This document shows positions 16,627 through 24,842 of a stretch of 47,330 nucleotides of DNA, one piece after another. The DNA comes from Candidatus Latescibacterota bacterium (GTDB taxonomy: Bacteria; Latescibacterota; UBA2968): positions 1-47,330 of the forward strand of contig JAJEDY010000055.1 in the NCBI GenBank assembly GCA_022821275.1, written 5' to 3'. The notes beneath the pieces are model-generated. The model was not told where the DNA came from. It saw only the letters and a program-made list of their open reading frames with translations, and searched no databases. Position numbers and translations under genes: made by a program. Each line of letters starts with the position of its first letter. Positions within the stretch are counted from its first letter, which is position 1.

Positions 16627-18216
16627 ATGACCAACCAACGCTTTGTCGCACTCATCATCCTCGACGGTTGGGGATTAAACCCGCGCCGGGACCACAACGC
16701 CGTGGCCCTTGCCAGCACCCCGACAATGGACCGCATCTGGGCCAACTACGCCCACACCACCCTCGACACCTCGGGACGCGCAGTCGGTCTTCCCGACGGA
16801 CTAATGGGCAACTCCGAAGTCGGCCACCTCAACCTGGGCGCTGGGCGCACCGTCATGCAAGCCATGACCCAGATCGACGACCGCGTGCGAGACGGCAGCC
16901 TGTTCAACAATAAAGCGCTAATCGCCGCCATAGACCGCATCAAAAACCACAACCGCAACCTCCACCTCATCGGCCTCGTCTCTGACGGCGGCGTACACAC
17001 CTGGCCCAGTCACTACGAAGGCATCATCAAAATGGCAGCCGCGCGGGGCCTCCCCTCAGACCGCCTCTTCATCCACGCCTTCACAGACGGACGCGACACA
17101 CCGCCCCAAAGCGCCATCCACCGCATGCGCGAACTCCTCGCCATGTTCAAAACCCATGGCATTGGCCGCGTCGCCTCCATATCCGGGCGCTATTACGCCA
17201 TGGACCGCGACCACCGTTGGGAACGCACCCAAATCGCCTATGACCTCCTCACACAGGGCAAAGGCATCGCAGAAACCGACCCCATCACAGCCATACAAAA
17301 CGCCTACAACCGCGGCGAAACCGACGAATTTATCAAACCCATCGCCATCGCCGACAGTGCGGGCAAAACCACCATAAAAGACGGAGACAGCGTCATCTTC
17401 TTCAACTTTCGCGGCGACAGACCCAGGCAAATCACCCGCGCCTTTGCACTCAAAAACTTCGACGGCTTTCAACGCCACATCTGGCCCAACGTACACTTCA
17501 CCACCCTCACCCGATACGAAGCCGACGTACCCGTCACCGGCGTCGCGTACCCCCCCGAAACCCTCTCGCAAAACATGCCCAACATCTGTGGATCGATCAT
17601 CGCCCGGGCGAACAAACGACAACTACGCATCGCAGAAACAGAAAAATACGCCCACGTCACCTTCTTCTTCAACGGACAGCGGGAAAACCCCTTTGACGGA
17701 GAAGAACGCATCCTCGTACCATCCCCCAAAGACGTCCCCACCTACGACCACAAACCCGAAATGAGCGCACCTGAAATCGCAGACCGATTCACAGAAGCCA
17801 TCGCAACCAACCAATACGACACTGCAATATGCAACTTCGCCAACCCCGACATGGTGGGCCACACCGGCATCCTCGACGCCGCAATACACGCCGTCACCAC
17901 CGTTGACACCTGCCTGGACCGCGTCCTCAAAGCCATAGAAAAAGCAAACGGCGCAGCCATCGTCACCGCCGACCACGGCAACGCCGAACAAATGATCCAC
18001 TACGACACCGGCGAACCCCACACCGCACACACCACCAACCCCGTACCCTTTGTACTCGTTGACCCCACCTACAGGGGAAAACTCCGCGCTGGCGGCACCT
18101 TGCGCGACGTTGCCCCCACCCTGCTCTCCCTCCTCAACCTGCCAAAACCCGCAGAAATGACTGGGAAGGATCTGAGGCAAAAGCAACCACCGATAAACAC
18201 AGATGGACACAGATGA
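16627..18216 (+). CDS. gpmI: 2,3-bisphosphoglycerate-independent phosphoglycerate mutase
   Basis: A 529-residue enzyme of lower glycolysis converting 3- to 2-phosphoglycerate with two Mn ions. The N-terminus 'ALIILDGWGLNP' carries a metal Asp, 'LMGNSEVGHLNLGAGR' the phosphoserine nucleophile, and 'VTADHGNAEQM' further metal ligands. I start at the ATG at 16627 since the family begins a few residues before 'LIILDGWG'; the upstream ATG at 16558 lies in repeat DNA. No clear ribosome-binding motif precedes it. The usual family ending (PAEMTGKDL) is followed by about ten extra residues, QPPINTDGHR, encoded by the left end of the downstream repeat. Confidence 0.96.
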   Translation: MTNQRFVALIILDGWGLNPRRDHNAVALASTPTMDRIWANYAHTTLDTSGRAVGLPDGLMGNSEVGHLNLGAGRTVMQAMTQIDDRVRDGSLFNNKALIAAIDRIKNHNRNLHLIGLVSDGGVHTWPSHYEGIIKMAAARGLPSDRLFIHAFTDGRDTPPQSAIHRMRELLAMFKTHGIGRVASISGRYYAMDRDHRWERTQIAYDLLTQGKGIAETDPITAIQNAYNRGETDEFIKPIAIADSAGKTTIKDGDSVIFFNFRGDRPRQITRAFALKNFDGFQRHIWPNVHFTTLTRYEADVPVTGVAYPPETLSQNMPNICGSIIARANKRQLRIAETEKYAHVTFFFNGQRENPFDGEERILVPSPKDVPTYDHKPEMSAPEIADRFTEAIATNQYDTAICNFANPDMVGHTGILDAAIHAVTTVDTCLDRVLKAIEKANGAAIVTADHGNAEQMIHYDTGEPHTAHTTNPVPFVLVDPTYRGKLRAGGTLRDVAPTLLSLLNLPKPAEMTGKDLRQKQPPINTDGHR

Positions 18217-18345
18217 CAATCAAAACCAACAGCAAAAACTTCTGGATCGCGGCTTTAAGCATGCCGCGATGACGAATGCCTTTAACATCCCACCTGCTTA
18301 CCTCTCGCCTTTTATCCGTGTTTATCGGTGTTCATCTGTGGTTGC
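18190..18345. repeat. Composite repeat with both outer inverted ends
   Basis: The left end (ACCGATAAACACAGATG, then GACACAGATG) lies inside the last codons of gpmI. A GATCGCGGC/GCCGCGATG palindrome follows at 18239-18273. The right end (TCCGTGTTTATCGGTGT then TCATCTGTGG) is an inverted copy of the left. It is one of the most complete copies, about 155 bases, with terminal inverted repeats. Confidence 0.8.
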
Positions 18346-18348
18346 ATT

Positions 18349-19782
18349 TCAACCACCTTCATACCCTTCCCACACCGGAATCTTCCCCGCAGTTGGGCCA
18401 TCTTTCACCAGAAGCCGTTCCCCATCTGTAAAACCCTCTGGGCGCCCGACCAACTCCCCAATAAGACGGGACCGCCACATCGCGATCTCATCCGCCCATC
18501 CTGGATCATCGGCGAAATTGGTCATCTCGCACGGATCATTTTCCACATCGAAAAACAACTCTCGCCCCTGCCCTGGCAAATACGCGAACTTGCGCTTGCC
18601 GTCCGTCACATATTGCATCCCGCTATTCGACGTAGGCACACTCGCGCATTCGCCGTGCACATAATCTCGCCACCCCGCCTGTGAATCGCGAATAATCGGC
18701 AACACACTCTCCCCATCCACCGTATCCGGAATCGGAACCCCCACCGCATCGAGCAACGTCGGCATAATATCCATCAACTCAACCGGACGATCGATCACCT
18801 GCTCCTGGGGCAACCCCAAACGCTTGGGAAACTTCATCAACAGCGGAACGCGCGCAGACGGCTCAAAGGGATTGCGCTTTCGCAACCACTGATGATCGCC
18901 CAGCATCTCCCCGTGATCAGAAGCAAACACCACAATCGTATTATCTGGCAACACGCGACCACTAACCAGACGCGCAATCTGGTGATCGATATGCTCGACA
19001 CACCCGTAATAGCCCGCGCGCGTCGCCTTCATAACCGGCGGATCCAGACACAACCGCCAGCACTCCGGCTGCAACCCCCGCACCGGACCGTCGAAAACCC
19101 GCGCCCAATCGCCCACATAAGGCTCGGGCAAATCCATCGCCATATACTTATCAAAATAATGTGCGGGCGGCGTAACCGGCTGGTGCGGATGGATAAAATT
19201 AACCGCCAAAAACCACGGCTGATCACCCCTTTGCGAATCGATAAACTCCAACCCCTTTTGCGTACACCAATTCGTAAAATGCAAATGCTCATCCAAATGC
19301 CATGGACGCCCTGGAAAACCATTGCTATACATCCCATGCGCATCGGAAGCCCGGTGCCACGCCGCCCCATTCTCGCGCACATACTTCTGGTAATCATTAT
19401 CAACCCCTGAAATGGGGCTATCCGCCCATTCTGCGGAATCAAACCCCAACGCCCTCGCAGGCGGACCCCAGTGGGCCTTGCCCGAAAGATGGGTGCGATA
19501 CCCCGCATCGCGCAAAACCCCGGGCAAAGTCGGCCACGGCAGCGGTGCCTGTGCATTTTGAAGCGCACCGTGATTGCTCGGCTTGCGCCCCGTAATCACC
19601 GTACGGCGAGCTGGCACACACACCGGACAAGCCGAATAAGCGTGGCGAAAACGCACCCCCGACGCAGCCATAAAGTCCAGATTGGGCGTCTGCAACACGG
19701 GATGGCCCTCAATACCCAGGCAATCGCCGCGCTGCTGATCCGTCATAATAAGTAAAATATTTGGTCTCTTATCCGGCATCAC
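18349..19782 (-). CDS. Sulfatase (formylglycine type), copy 1
   Basis: A 477-residue arylsulfatase-family hydrolase. The N-terminus 'RPNILLIMTDQQRGD' supplies metal-binding Asp, and 'CVPARRTVITGR' with Cys55 is the CxPxR motif converted to formylglycine. 'LSGKAHWGP' and 'IVVFASDHGEMLGDH' complete the active site. No signal peptide is seen. Likely substrates are sulfated polysaccharides or sugars. A maturation enzyme (anSME or FGE) is not in the window. It converges on gpmI across a repeat. Confidence 0.93.
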   Translation of the reverse strand: MMPDKRPNILLIMTDQQRGDCLGIEGHPVLQTPNLDFMAASGVRFRHAYSACPVCVPARRTVITGRKPSNHGALQNAQAPLPWPTLPGVLRDAGYRTHLSGKAHWGPPARALGFDSAEWADSPISGVDNDYQKYVRENGAAWHRASDAHGMYSNGFPGRPWHLDEHLHFTNWCTQKGLEFIDSQRGDQPWFLAVNFIHPHQPVTPPAHYFDKYMAMDLPEPYVGDWARVFDGPVRGLQPECWRLCLDPPVMKATRAGYYGCVEHIDHQIARLVSGRVLPDNTIVVFASDHGEMLGDHQWLRKRNPFEPSARVPLLMKFPKRLGLPQEQVIDRPVELMDIMPTLLDAVGVPIPDTVDGESVLPIIRDSQAGWRDYVHGECASVPTSNSGMQYVTDGKRKFAYLPGQGRELFFDVENDPCEMTNFADDPGWADEIAMWRSRLIGELVGRPEGFTDGERLLVKDGPTAGKIPVWEGYEGG

Positions 19783-19794
19783 AATCTCCTTTCT

Positions 19795-19875
19795 GAATCA
19801 GGATTTACTGGATTATAGGATAAACAGGATGAAGGCAAAAACCACTATCCACTTCACCCTTCTCGTATCTCACTT
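19795..19875. repeat. Repeat fragment of the 'AATCAGGATT' left-end type
   Basis: GAATCAGGATTTACTGGATT, AGGATAAACAGGATGAAGG and a CACTTC-rich right part match the left end of the repeat at 42.6 kb. The central palindrome is missing. It lies between rlmB and sulfatase copy 1. Confidence 0.55.
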
Positions 19876-20580
19876 CTGGAAATGATGCATACAAATCGCG
19901 GCAGCGGCAGACACATTGAGAGACCCGATAGCACCGCGGGGGGCAATGCGGCATACCTCATCGCACTTATCGCGCGTCAGGCGTCGCATGCCGCGCTCCT
20001 CATTCCCCAGCACCAGAAGCCAGGAACGATCTGCCGAAAACGCATCCAAAGCCTTCTCCGCATGCTCAGAAGTCCCCAAAACCCACAAACCCGCATCCTT
20101 CGCCACATCCAACGCCCGGCTCAAATTCGTCTGAACGGAAAACGGAACATACTCGACCCCGCCCGAAGCAACATCGTACGCCGCGCCCGTCAGCGAAGCG
20201 GAACGATCTCGGGTAAGCAAAACACCGCGCACACCAAAAAAAGCCGCCGTGCGAAAAATCGCACCCAGATTTTGCGGATCCTGCACCGTATCCAGCGCCA
20301 GAAAAAGACCCGCAGCATCGGCAAACAGCTCCGCGAGATCGCAACCCGGATGCGCTTTAATCGCCGCTTCAGCGTCCCCTCCACGAGACCGATCATGCCG
20401 CGCAGACCCCTGTTCGTCCCGCCCGAAAAACACCCGCACACCAATATCCTCTGCCCGTTCCCGCACAGTTCTCCACGTACCACTACCCTCCCCAGAAGAC
20501 AATCGAATCTCAATCACATCTTGTGGACGCTTTTCTATCACCGCCAGAATACTGTGCGGATTTTTGAGATAAATCGGCAT
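19870..20580 (-). CDS. rlmB: RlmB/TrmH-family RNA 2'-O-ribose methyltransferase
   Basis: A 236-residue SPOUT enzyme, probably methylating a ribose of 23S rRNA using S-adenosylmethionine. A short N-terminal substrate-recognition domain (HSILAVIEKRP) precedes SpoU motif 1 'DPQNLGAIFRTAAFFG', motif 2 'LVLGNEERGM' and motif 3 'IGSLNVSAAAAICMHHF'. I start at ATG 20580 because the family begins close to 'NPHSILAVIE'; the 43 residues upstream overlap the neighbouring gene and look non-coding. It follows the DUF2231 gene by seven bases and is likely co-transcribed. The exact target base cannot be read from sequence. Confidence 0.88.
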   Translation of the reverse strand: MPIYLKNPHSILAVIEKRPQDVIEIRLSSGEGSGTWRTVRERAEDIGVRVFFGRDEQGSARHDRSRGGDAEAAIKAHPGCDLAELFADAAGLFLALDTVQDPQNLGAIFRTAAFFGVRGVLLTRDRSASLTGAAYDVASGGVEYVPFSVQTNLSRALDVAKDAGLWVLGTSEHAEKALDAFSADRSWLLVLGNEERGMRRLTRDKCDEVCRIAPRGAIGSLNVSAAAAICMHHFQK

Positions 20581-20587
20581 ATTGTCT

Positions 20588-21073
20588 CTATTTGCTCTCA
20601 AATTTATCGACTCGCGGCACGCCCTTCTCCAACTCAATCTGTGACGTAACCGGCTTTGTTCCAGCCCCGTAAAAATAAACCAGATGCCCACCCGTATATC
20701 CCGCCGCACACACCAGACCCGCGGTCACAAGACCGAACACGAGATACACATAGCGAACAAACCCGACAAACTTCTTTCTCAAAACAAAATGCGTGCGAAT
20801 CAGCACCAGCGCAACGGCGAGGAACGCAGTAACCGTCCCGAGCGTATCATGGTCGTCCAGATCCGCCGCAATACCATCGATATGTTGCGCGACCTCGGCT
20901 GCACTATCCCCTGTAAGCGCGACCGGAATCGCGGTCAAAGCACCGAGCGAAAAGAGCAAAAATCCCGCTTTCAAAAAAAAATCGCGGTCATTCAATATGC
21001 CAATCGCATCGCAAACAACGCCGATGACCAGCAACACAATGGGAAAATGTGCAATAAGGGGATGAATATCCAT
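20588..21073 (-). CDS. DUF2231 integral membrane protein
   Basis: A 161-residue protein with four predicted membrane spans and the DUF2231 signature 'MDIHPLIAHFPIVLLVIG' at the start and 'GYTGGHLVYFYG' near the end; the conserved His residues are often suggested to bind a cofactor. I chose the ATG at 21073; an in-frame TTG six codons earlier is possible, and neither has a good ribosome-binding motif. It overlaps nothing and precedes rlmB by seven bases. It is divergent from sulfatase copy 2. Confidence 0.8.
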   Translation of the reverse strand: MDIHPLIAHFPIVLLVIGVVCDAIGILNDRDFFLKAGFLLFSLGALTAIPVALTGDSAAEVAQHIDGIAADLDDHDTLGTVTAFLAVALVLIRTHFVLRKKFVGFVRYVYLVFGLVTAGLVCAAGYTGGHLVYFYGAGTKPVTSQIELEKGVPRVDKFESK

Positions 21074-21162
21074 AACAAAAAAATATTTCAATTACGCGAC
21101 AAAACCATTACAATAAGCGCGTTAAAATACAAACAAACAAGACCCTCGACAAGGAAGGTTTT

Positions 21163-22488
21163 ATGATCAACCGGCCAAACATCTTATTCATGCACTCGCA
21201 CAACACCGGAGCATATATCGAACCTTACGGACACGCCGTACCAACGCCACATCTACAGCAACTGGCAGAACAAGGCGTACTCTTTCGGCGAGCGTATGCC
21301 ACAGCCCCCACCTGTTCGCCCAGCAGAGCCAGCTTCTTAACCGGCATGTATCCCCATACCTGTGGCATGACAGGACTTGCGCATCGCGGCTTTGCCATGA
21401 CAAATTACGACTGGCATGCCGCGCGCATCTTCAAAACAAATGGCTATTTCACCGCAACTGCTGGCGTGGAACACACCGCACCGAACCTGGACACCATTGG
21501 ATACCGCGAAATCCTCTCCGGACTGGACACAAATTACCCCGGTCAGCCCAAATGGATCGAACCCGCCGACGCCGTTGTAGAATTCTTGCAAAACGCACCC
21601 CAACAACCCTTCTTCCTCAACCTGGGCTTAAACGAAACGCACCGACCATTTCACAGTGCCGAACCGGAAAAATACCCCGCAGAACGCGAACAATACTGCA
21701 TTCCACCTCGTCCCCTGCCCGACACACCGGAAACCCGTGCAGACACAGCCGACTACAAAGCCTCTGCGCGCATCATGGACAACCACTACGGCAACGTACT
21801 CACAGCCCTTGAAGAAACGGGCCTATCCGACAACACCCTCGTATTCTGCTTTGCCGATCACGGACTGCAATTCCCGCGCAACATGTGCAACCTCACAGAC
21901 CACGGCATTGGCGTGTACCTCATCATATGCGGACCGGGCTTTGAAGGCGGAAAAACCGTAAACGCGATGGTCAGCTTGATGGACCTCTTACCCACGGCAT
22001 ATCGGGCTGCCGGTATTGAAATACCCGACCACGTACAGGGAAAATCCCTGCATCCCCTCATAAACGAGGACCGCCACCGGGAAGAAATCTTTTCAGAAGT
22101 CACCTACCACGCCGCGTATGAACCCATGCGCAGCATCCGCACAGAGCGATACAAATACATCCGGCGATACGACAACCGCGACAAACTCGTATTGCCCAAC
22201 GTGGATGACACCCCCACAAAAGCCTTCTTACTCGACCAAAACTGGGAAAAATTGCCGCGAGATCAGGAAATGTTATACGATCTTATATTCGACCCCGATG
22301 AAACGCACAACATCATCGACCGGGAAGACATGGCACCTGTGCGAAAAGATCTGAGCCATCGATTGTACACATGGATGAAAAAAACGCATGACCCCCTGTT
22401 GCCAGATGGATATATCGCTGCACCGGGTGGATCTAAAGTCAACAACTCCGACGGACGCTCACCGAATGAGACGCCGGAGGAAGTGTGA
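21163..22488 (+). CDS. Sulfatase (heparan-N-sulfatase-like), copy 2
   Basis: A 441-residue sulfatase with 'CSPSRASFLTGMYPH' (Cys51, formylglycine site), 'FADHGLQFPRNM' metal ligands and a C-terminal 'RTERYKYIRRYDNRD'. The N-terminal metal site reads 'ILFMHSHNTGAYIEPYG' in place of the usual double Asp, as in some SGSH-like sulfatases, here with Asn where Asp is common. AAGGAAGG precedes the ATG. Its last codons 'GTG TGA' are part of a repeat that also ends dop. It is followed 88 bases on by the alcohol dehydrogenase gene. Confidence 0.92.
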   Translation: MINRPNILFMHSHNTGAYIEPYGHAVPTPHLQQLAEQGVLFRRAYATAPTCSPSRASFLTGMYPHTCGMTGLAHRGFAMTNYDWHAARIFKTNGYFTATAGVEHTAPNLDTIGYREILSGLDTNYPGQPKWIEPADAVVEFLQNAPQQPFFLNLGLNETHRPFHSAEPEKYPAEREQYCIPPRPLPDTPETRADTADYKASARIMDNHYGNVLTALEETGLSDNTLVFCFADHGLQFPRNMCNLTDHGIGVYLIICGPGFEGGKTVNAMVSLMDLLPTAYRAAGIEIPDHVQGKSLHPLINEDRHREEIFSEVTYHAAYEPMRSIRTERYKYIRRYDNRDKLVLPNVDDTPTKAFLLDQNWEKLPRDQEMLYDLIFDPDETHNIIDREDMAPVRKDLSHRLYTWMKKTHDPLLPDGYIAAPGGSKVNNSDGRSPNETPEEV

Positions 22489-22560
22489 AGGAGGAAGTGT
22501 GAAGGAGCACCAGCCTCTGGGAGTTGGGCGGGGCCTTCTCACTTCTCACTTCTAACTTTT
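22483..22560 (+). repeat. Intercistronic repeat, copy 1 (sulfatase-adh)
   Basis: It starts with the sulfatase's last codons GTG TGA, continues with GAAGGAGGAAGTGTGAAGGA, a core of CACCAGCCTCTGGGAGTTGG, GCGGGGCC and a tail of CTTCTCACTTCTCACTTC, and ends four bases before the AAGGAGG of the next gene. Outer arms (AGTGTGAAGG with CCTTCTCACTTC) can pair. Its counterpart lies at 39252-39351 between dop and pup, in the same direction relative to transcription. Confidence 0.8.
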
Positions 22561-22576
22561 ATTAAGGAGGCACCCC

Positions 22577-23674
22577 ATGAAAATGCAAGCATCACTACTC
22601 TATGAACCGGGCAGGCCACTGGAAGTAGCCGACCTGGACCTAGAAGGACCAAAAGAAGACGAAGTCATGGTACGCATGATCGCCACTGGCGTATGTCACA
22701 GTTGTTTGCACGTCGTAGATGGAAGCTGGACCGGATATCCAATGCCCATGGTCCTCGGAGATGAAGGAGCGGGAATCGTCGAAGAAGTGGGACCTGGCGT
22801 TCGGCATGTAAAACCCGGCGACCACGTCATCCTATCCTGGGCACCCGCATGCGGGCGCTGTCACTACTGCGTAACCGGACTATCGCACTTATGTGAACAC
22901 CAGATGCCGGGCAAAGGGGTATTGATGGACGGCACATCCAGAATGAAAATAAAAGGCCAAACCGTGTACCATTACGGACCCGCGTGCAGCTATGCCTCAT
23001 ACTCCGTCATGCCCGCCTCCTGTGCAATCCCCATCCGAAATGACATGCCTCTCGAAGTAGCCGCACTAATCGGATGCTCGGTCATGACCGGTGTGGGATC
23101 CGTCATCAACACCGCAGCCGTAACGCCCGGAGCGAGCATGGCCGTATTCGGCACTGGAGGCATCGGCCTGAACGTCATACAGGGCGGCACCCTGGTACAG
23201 GCACACCCGATAATCGCAATAGACATCAACCCGGCCAAACTGGAATACGCAAAATCCTTTGGCGCGACGCATACCATCGACGCCAGCAAAGAAAATCCGG
23301 TCGAAGCCATAAAAGACCTCACCGGACGCGGGGCGGATTATTCATTTGTAGCAGTCGGCAACGCGCAAGTCATCAATCAAGCATGGGACTGTCTCGCATC
23401 CAGAGGCCAGTGTCTGCTCATCGGCCTGCCCCCAACCGGCTCCACTGTCACCTTCGACACCGGCAGCCTCCAATCCAACGAACGCATCCTGCGCGGCTGC
23501 AGGTATGGAAGCGCGAGAACCTATGACGACTTCCCGCGCATGGTAGAACTCTACCTGGCGGGCAAACTAAAAATCGACGAACTCGTAACCCGGCGATTTG
23601 ACCTCGAAGGCGCCAACGAAGCATTTGACGCACTGGCGGCGGGAGAAGTCGCGCGGGGATTGATCGTTTTCTAA
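22577..23674 (+). CDS. Zinc-dependent alcohol dehydrogenase (MDR family)
   Basis: A 365-residue medium-chain dehydrogenase. Catalytic zinc: Cys40 in 'TGVCHSCLH' and 'GDEGAG' (62-63), where the usual His of GHE is Asp. The structural zinc site is Cys92, 95, 98 and 106 in 'ACGRCHYCVTGLSHLC'. The nucleotide fold is 'VFGTGGIGLNVIQGG' with Asp after 'IIAIDIN', favouring NAD. It is closest in layout to class III/NDMA-type alcohol dehydrogenases. AAGGAGG lies upstream. It is probably transcribed with sulfatase copy 2. It ends two bases from the convergent stop of the sigma operon. Substrate unknown. Confidence 0.9.
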   Translation: MKMQASLLYEPGRPLEVADLDLEGPKEDEVMVRMIATGVCHSCLHVVDGSWTGYPMPMVLGDEGAGIVEEVGPGVRHVKPGDHVILSWAPACGRCHYCVTGLSHLCEHQMPGKGVLMDGTSRMKIKGQTVYHYGPACSYASYSVMPASCAIPIRNDMPLEVAALIGCSVMTGVGSVINTAAVTPGASMAVFGTGGIGLNVIQGGTLVQAHPIIAIDINPAKLEYAKSFGATHTIDASKENPVEAIKDLTGRGADYSFVAVGNAQVINQAWDCLASRGQCLLIGLPPTGSTVTFDTGSLQSNERILRGCRYGSARTYDDFPRMVELYLAGKLKIDELVTRRFDLEGANEAFDALAAGEVARGLIVF

Positions 23675-23675
23675 A

Positions 23676-24092
23676 TCAAAGACTATCTACAGAACTGGAA
23701 GCGGAAAAAATATTGATAATAGCGCGTTGCGAGAGCGTATCTGAAAACGAAACCCGGGGAGAATCGGTCCGGCTCGTATCCATAACCGCAACTGGCGATT
23801 CGGGAGACCCTGTCGTCGCGGGATCGGGCTGCGACTGGCGGATACCCAAAACCGCAAACAGGACAATCCCCATCGCAAAAGCCATCTGATAAACCGGCAA
23901 GCGCACCGGGAACCTGAGAAAACGCAACACATTGACCCCACTGCGTTCTCGCGCAGACATCCGGGCAACAACGGCATTGCGAATCGCCGGATCGGGTTCA
24001 AGACCGCCGGACCCGGGAACCGCAAGCGCCTGCTTCAACACCCCATCTACGCCCTCTTTATTGTCAAACTCAATCGGAATAACCCGCTTCAT
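23676..24092 (-). CDS. Small single-span membrane protein, possible anti-sigma factor
   Basis: A 138-residue protein downstream of an ECF sigma gene. A cytoplasmic N-terminus of about 70 residues precedes one membrane span (YQMAFAMGIVLFAVLGI) and a polar Ser/Asp-rich tail, the topology of a membrane anti-sigma factor. It lacks the zinc-binding HxxxCxxC motif of ZAS types. I chose the second ATG (24092) because GAGGAG lies six bases upstream; the one at 24098 sits on that motif. It starts ten bases after the sigma stop. Function by position only. Confidence 0.6.
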   Translation of the reverse strand: MKRVIPIEFDNKEGVDGVLKQALAVPGSGGLEPDPAIRNAVVARMSARERSGVNVLRFLRFPVRLPVYQMAFAMGIVLFAVLGIRQSQPDPATTGSPESPVAVMDTSRTDSPRVSFSDTLSQRAIINIFSASSSVDSL

Positions 24093-24102
24093 ATCCATCT
24101 CC

Positions 24103-24705
24103 TCATCCACACAGGGAATTTCGCCCCTGGAGTTTCTCTGCCAGCTTCTGCGTAACATGGTGCAGCCTCGATTTGACCGTCCCCTCGGGACACTGGAGAA
24201 TCTGGCTAATCTCTCGAATACTGCGACACTCCTGATGCCGCAGTAAAAACGTCGTACGCTGATCCACACTGAGCTGATCCAGCTCATCCATCAACGCCTG
24301 CAAAAAAGCCCGCTCATCGCACGCCTTCTCAATATCGTGATCACCGTCAAACCACCCACAATGCAGATCGATATCGGGATCATTAACCACAATTTTTCGC
24401 ACACTCTGCTTGCGATACTCATTCTTGCACATATTGTGTGCAACCGTATAAAGCCAGGACGCAAAAGCATGACCCCGCTTAAAACGGGCGGGCTTTTCGA
24501 CAATCTTCAAAAACAAATCCTGGAGAAAATCCTGCGCCTTCTCCTCATCCCCCCCCAGCATGCGATGAAAATAGTAAAGCATCCGCTTGCTATATCGGCT
24601 ATAAAGTTCGTCAAAAGCGGCCGCATCGCCACGCTGAATGCGGGACATGAGTTTTTCATCGGTAAGCGTGTGATATCTTCTCGGGAACATAAAAAACCAA
24701 ACCAT
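24103..24705 (-). CDS. ECF-type RNA polymerase sigma factor
   Basis: A 200-residue sigma-70 family protein with region 2 ('AAFDELYSRYSKRMLYYFHR', 'DFLQDLFLKIVEKP', 'FASWLYTVAHNMCKNEYRK') and region 4 ('LSVDQRTTFLLRHQECRSIR', 'CPEGTVKSRLHHVTQKL', a helix-turn-helix). A linker of about 45 residues joins them. Start codons at 24705 and 24690 are both possible; neither has a clear ribosome-binding motif. It is followed by the membrane protein above. It is divergent from the TRAP binding-protein gene, which it could regulate; that is inference. Confidence 0.9.
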   Translation of the reverse strand: MVWFFMFPRRYHTLTDEKLMSRIQRGDAAAFDELYSRYSKRMLYYFHRMLGGDEEKAQDFLQDLFLKIVEKPARFKRGHAFASWLYTVAHNMCKNEYRKQSVRKIVVNDPDIDLHCGWFDGDHDIEKACDERAFLQALMDELDQLSVDQRTTFLLRHQECRSIREISQILQCPEGTVKSRLHHVTQKLAEKLQGRNSLCG

Positions 24706-24748
24706 GCGTGATTTACTGCGCGTCTCTACCTATTGCATACACCTGACA

Positions 24749-24777
24749 TTGCCAAAAAGTTCAAACTTTTTTATTTT
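24749..24777 (+). promoter_or_regulatory. Predicted promoter of the TRAP binding-protein gene
   Basis: TTGCCA (24749-24754) and TATTTT (24772-24777) are 17 bases apart in an AT-rich divergent region, and the spacer contains an AAAAAGTT/AACTTTTT inverted repeat. It is 66 bases before the GTG start. Confidence 0.35.
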
Positions 24778-24842
24778 TTATTTATATTGAGGGGGCATTG
24801 ATTTTTGATTTGTGCAACCCATCTATTAAACCGGAGGCAACA

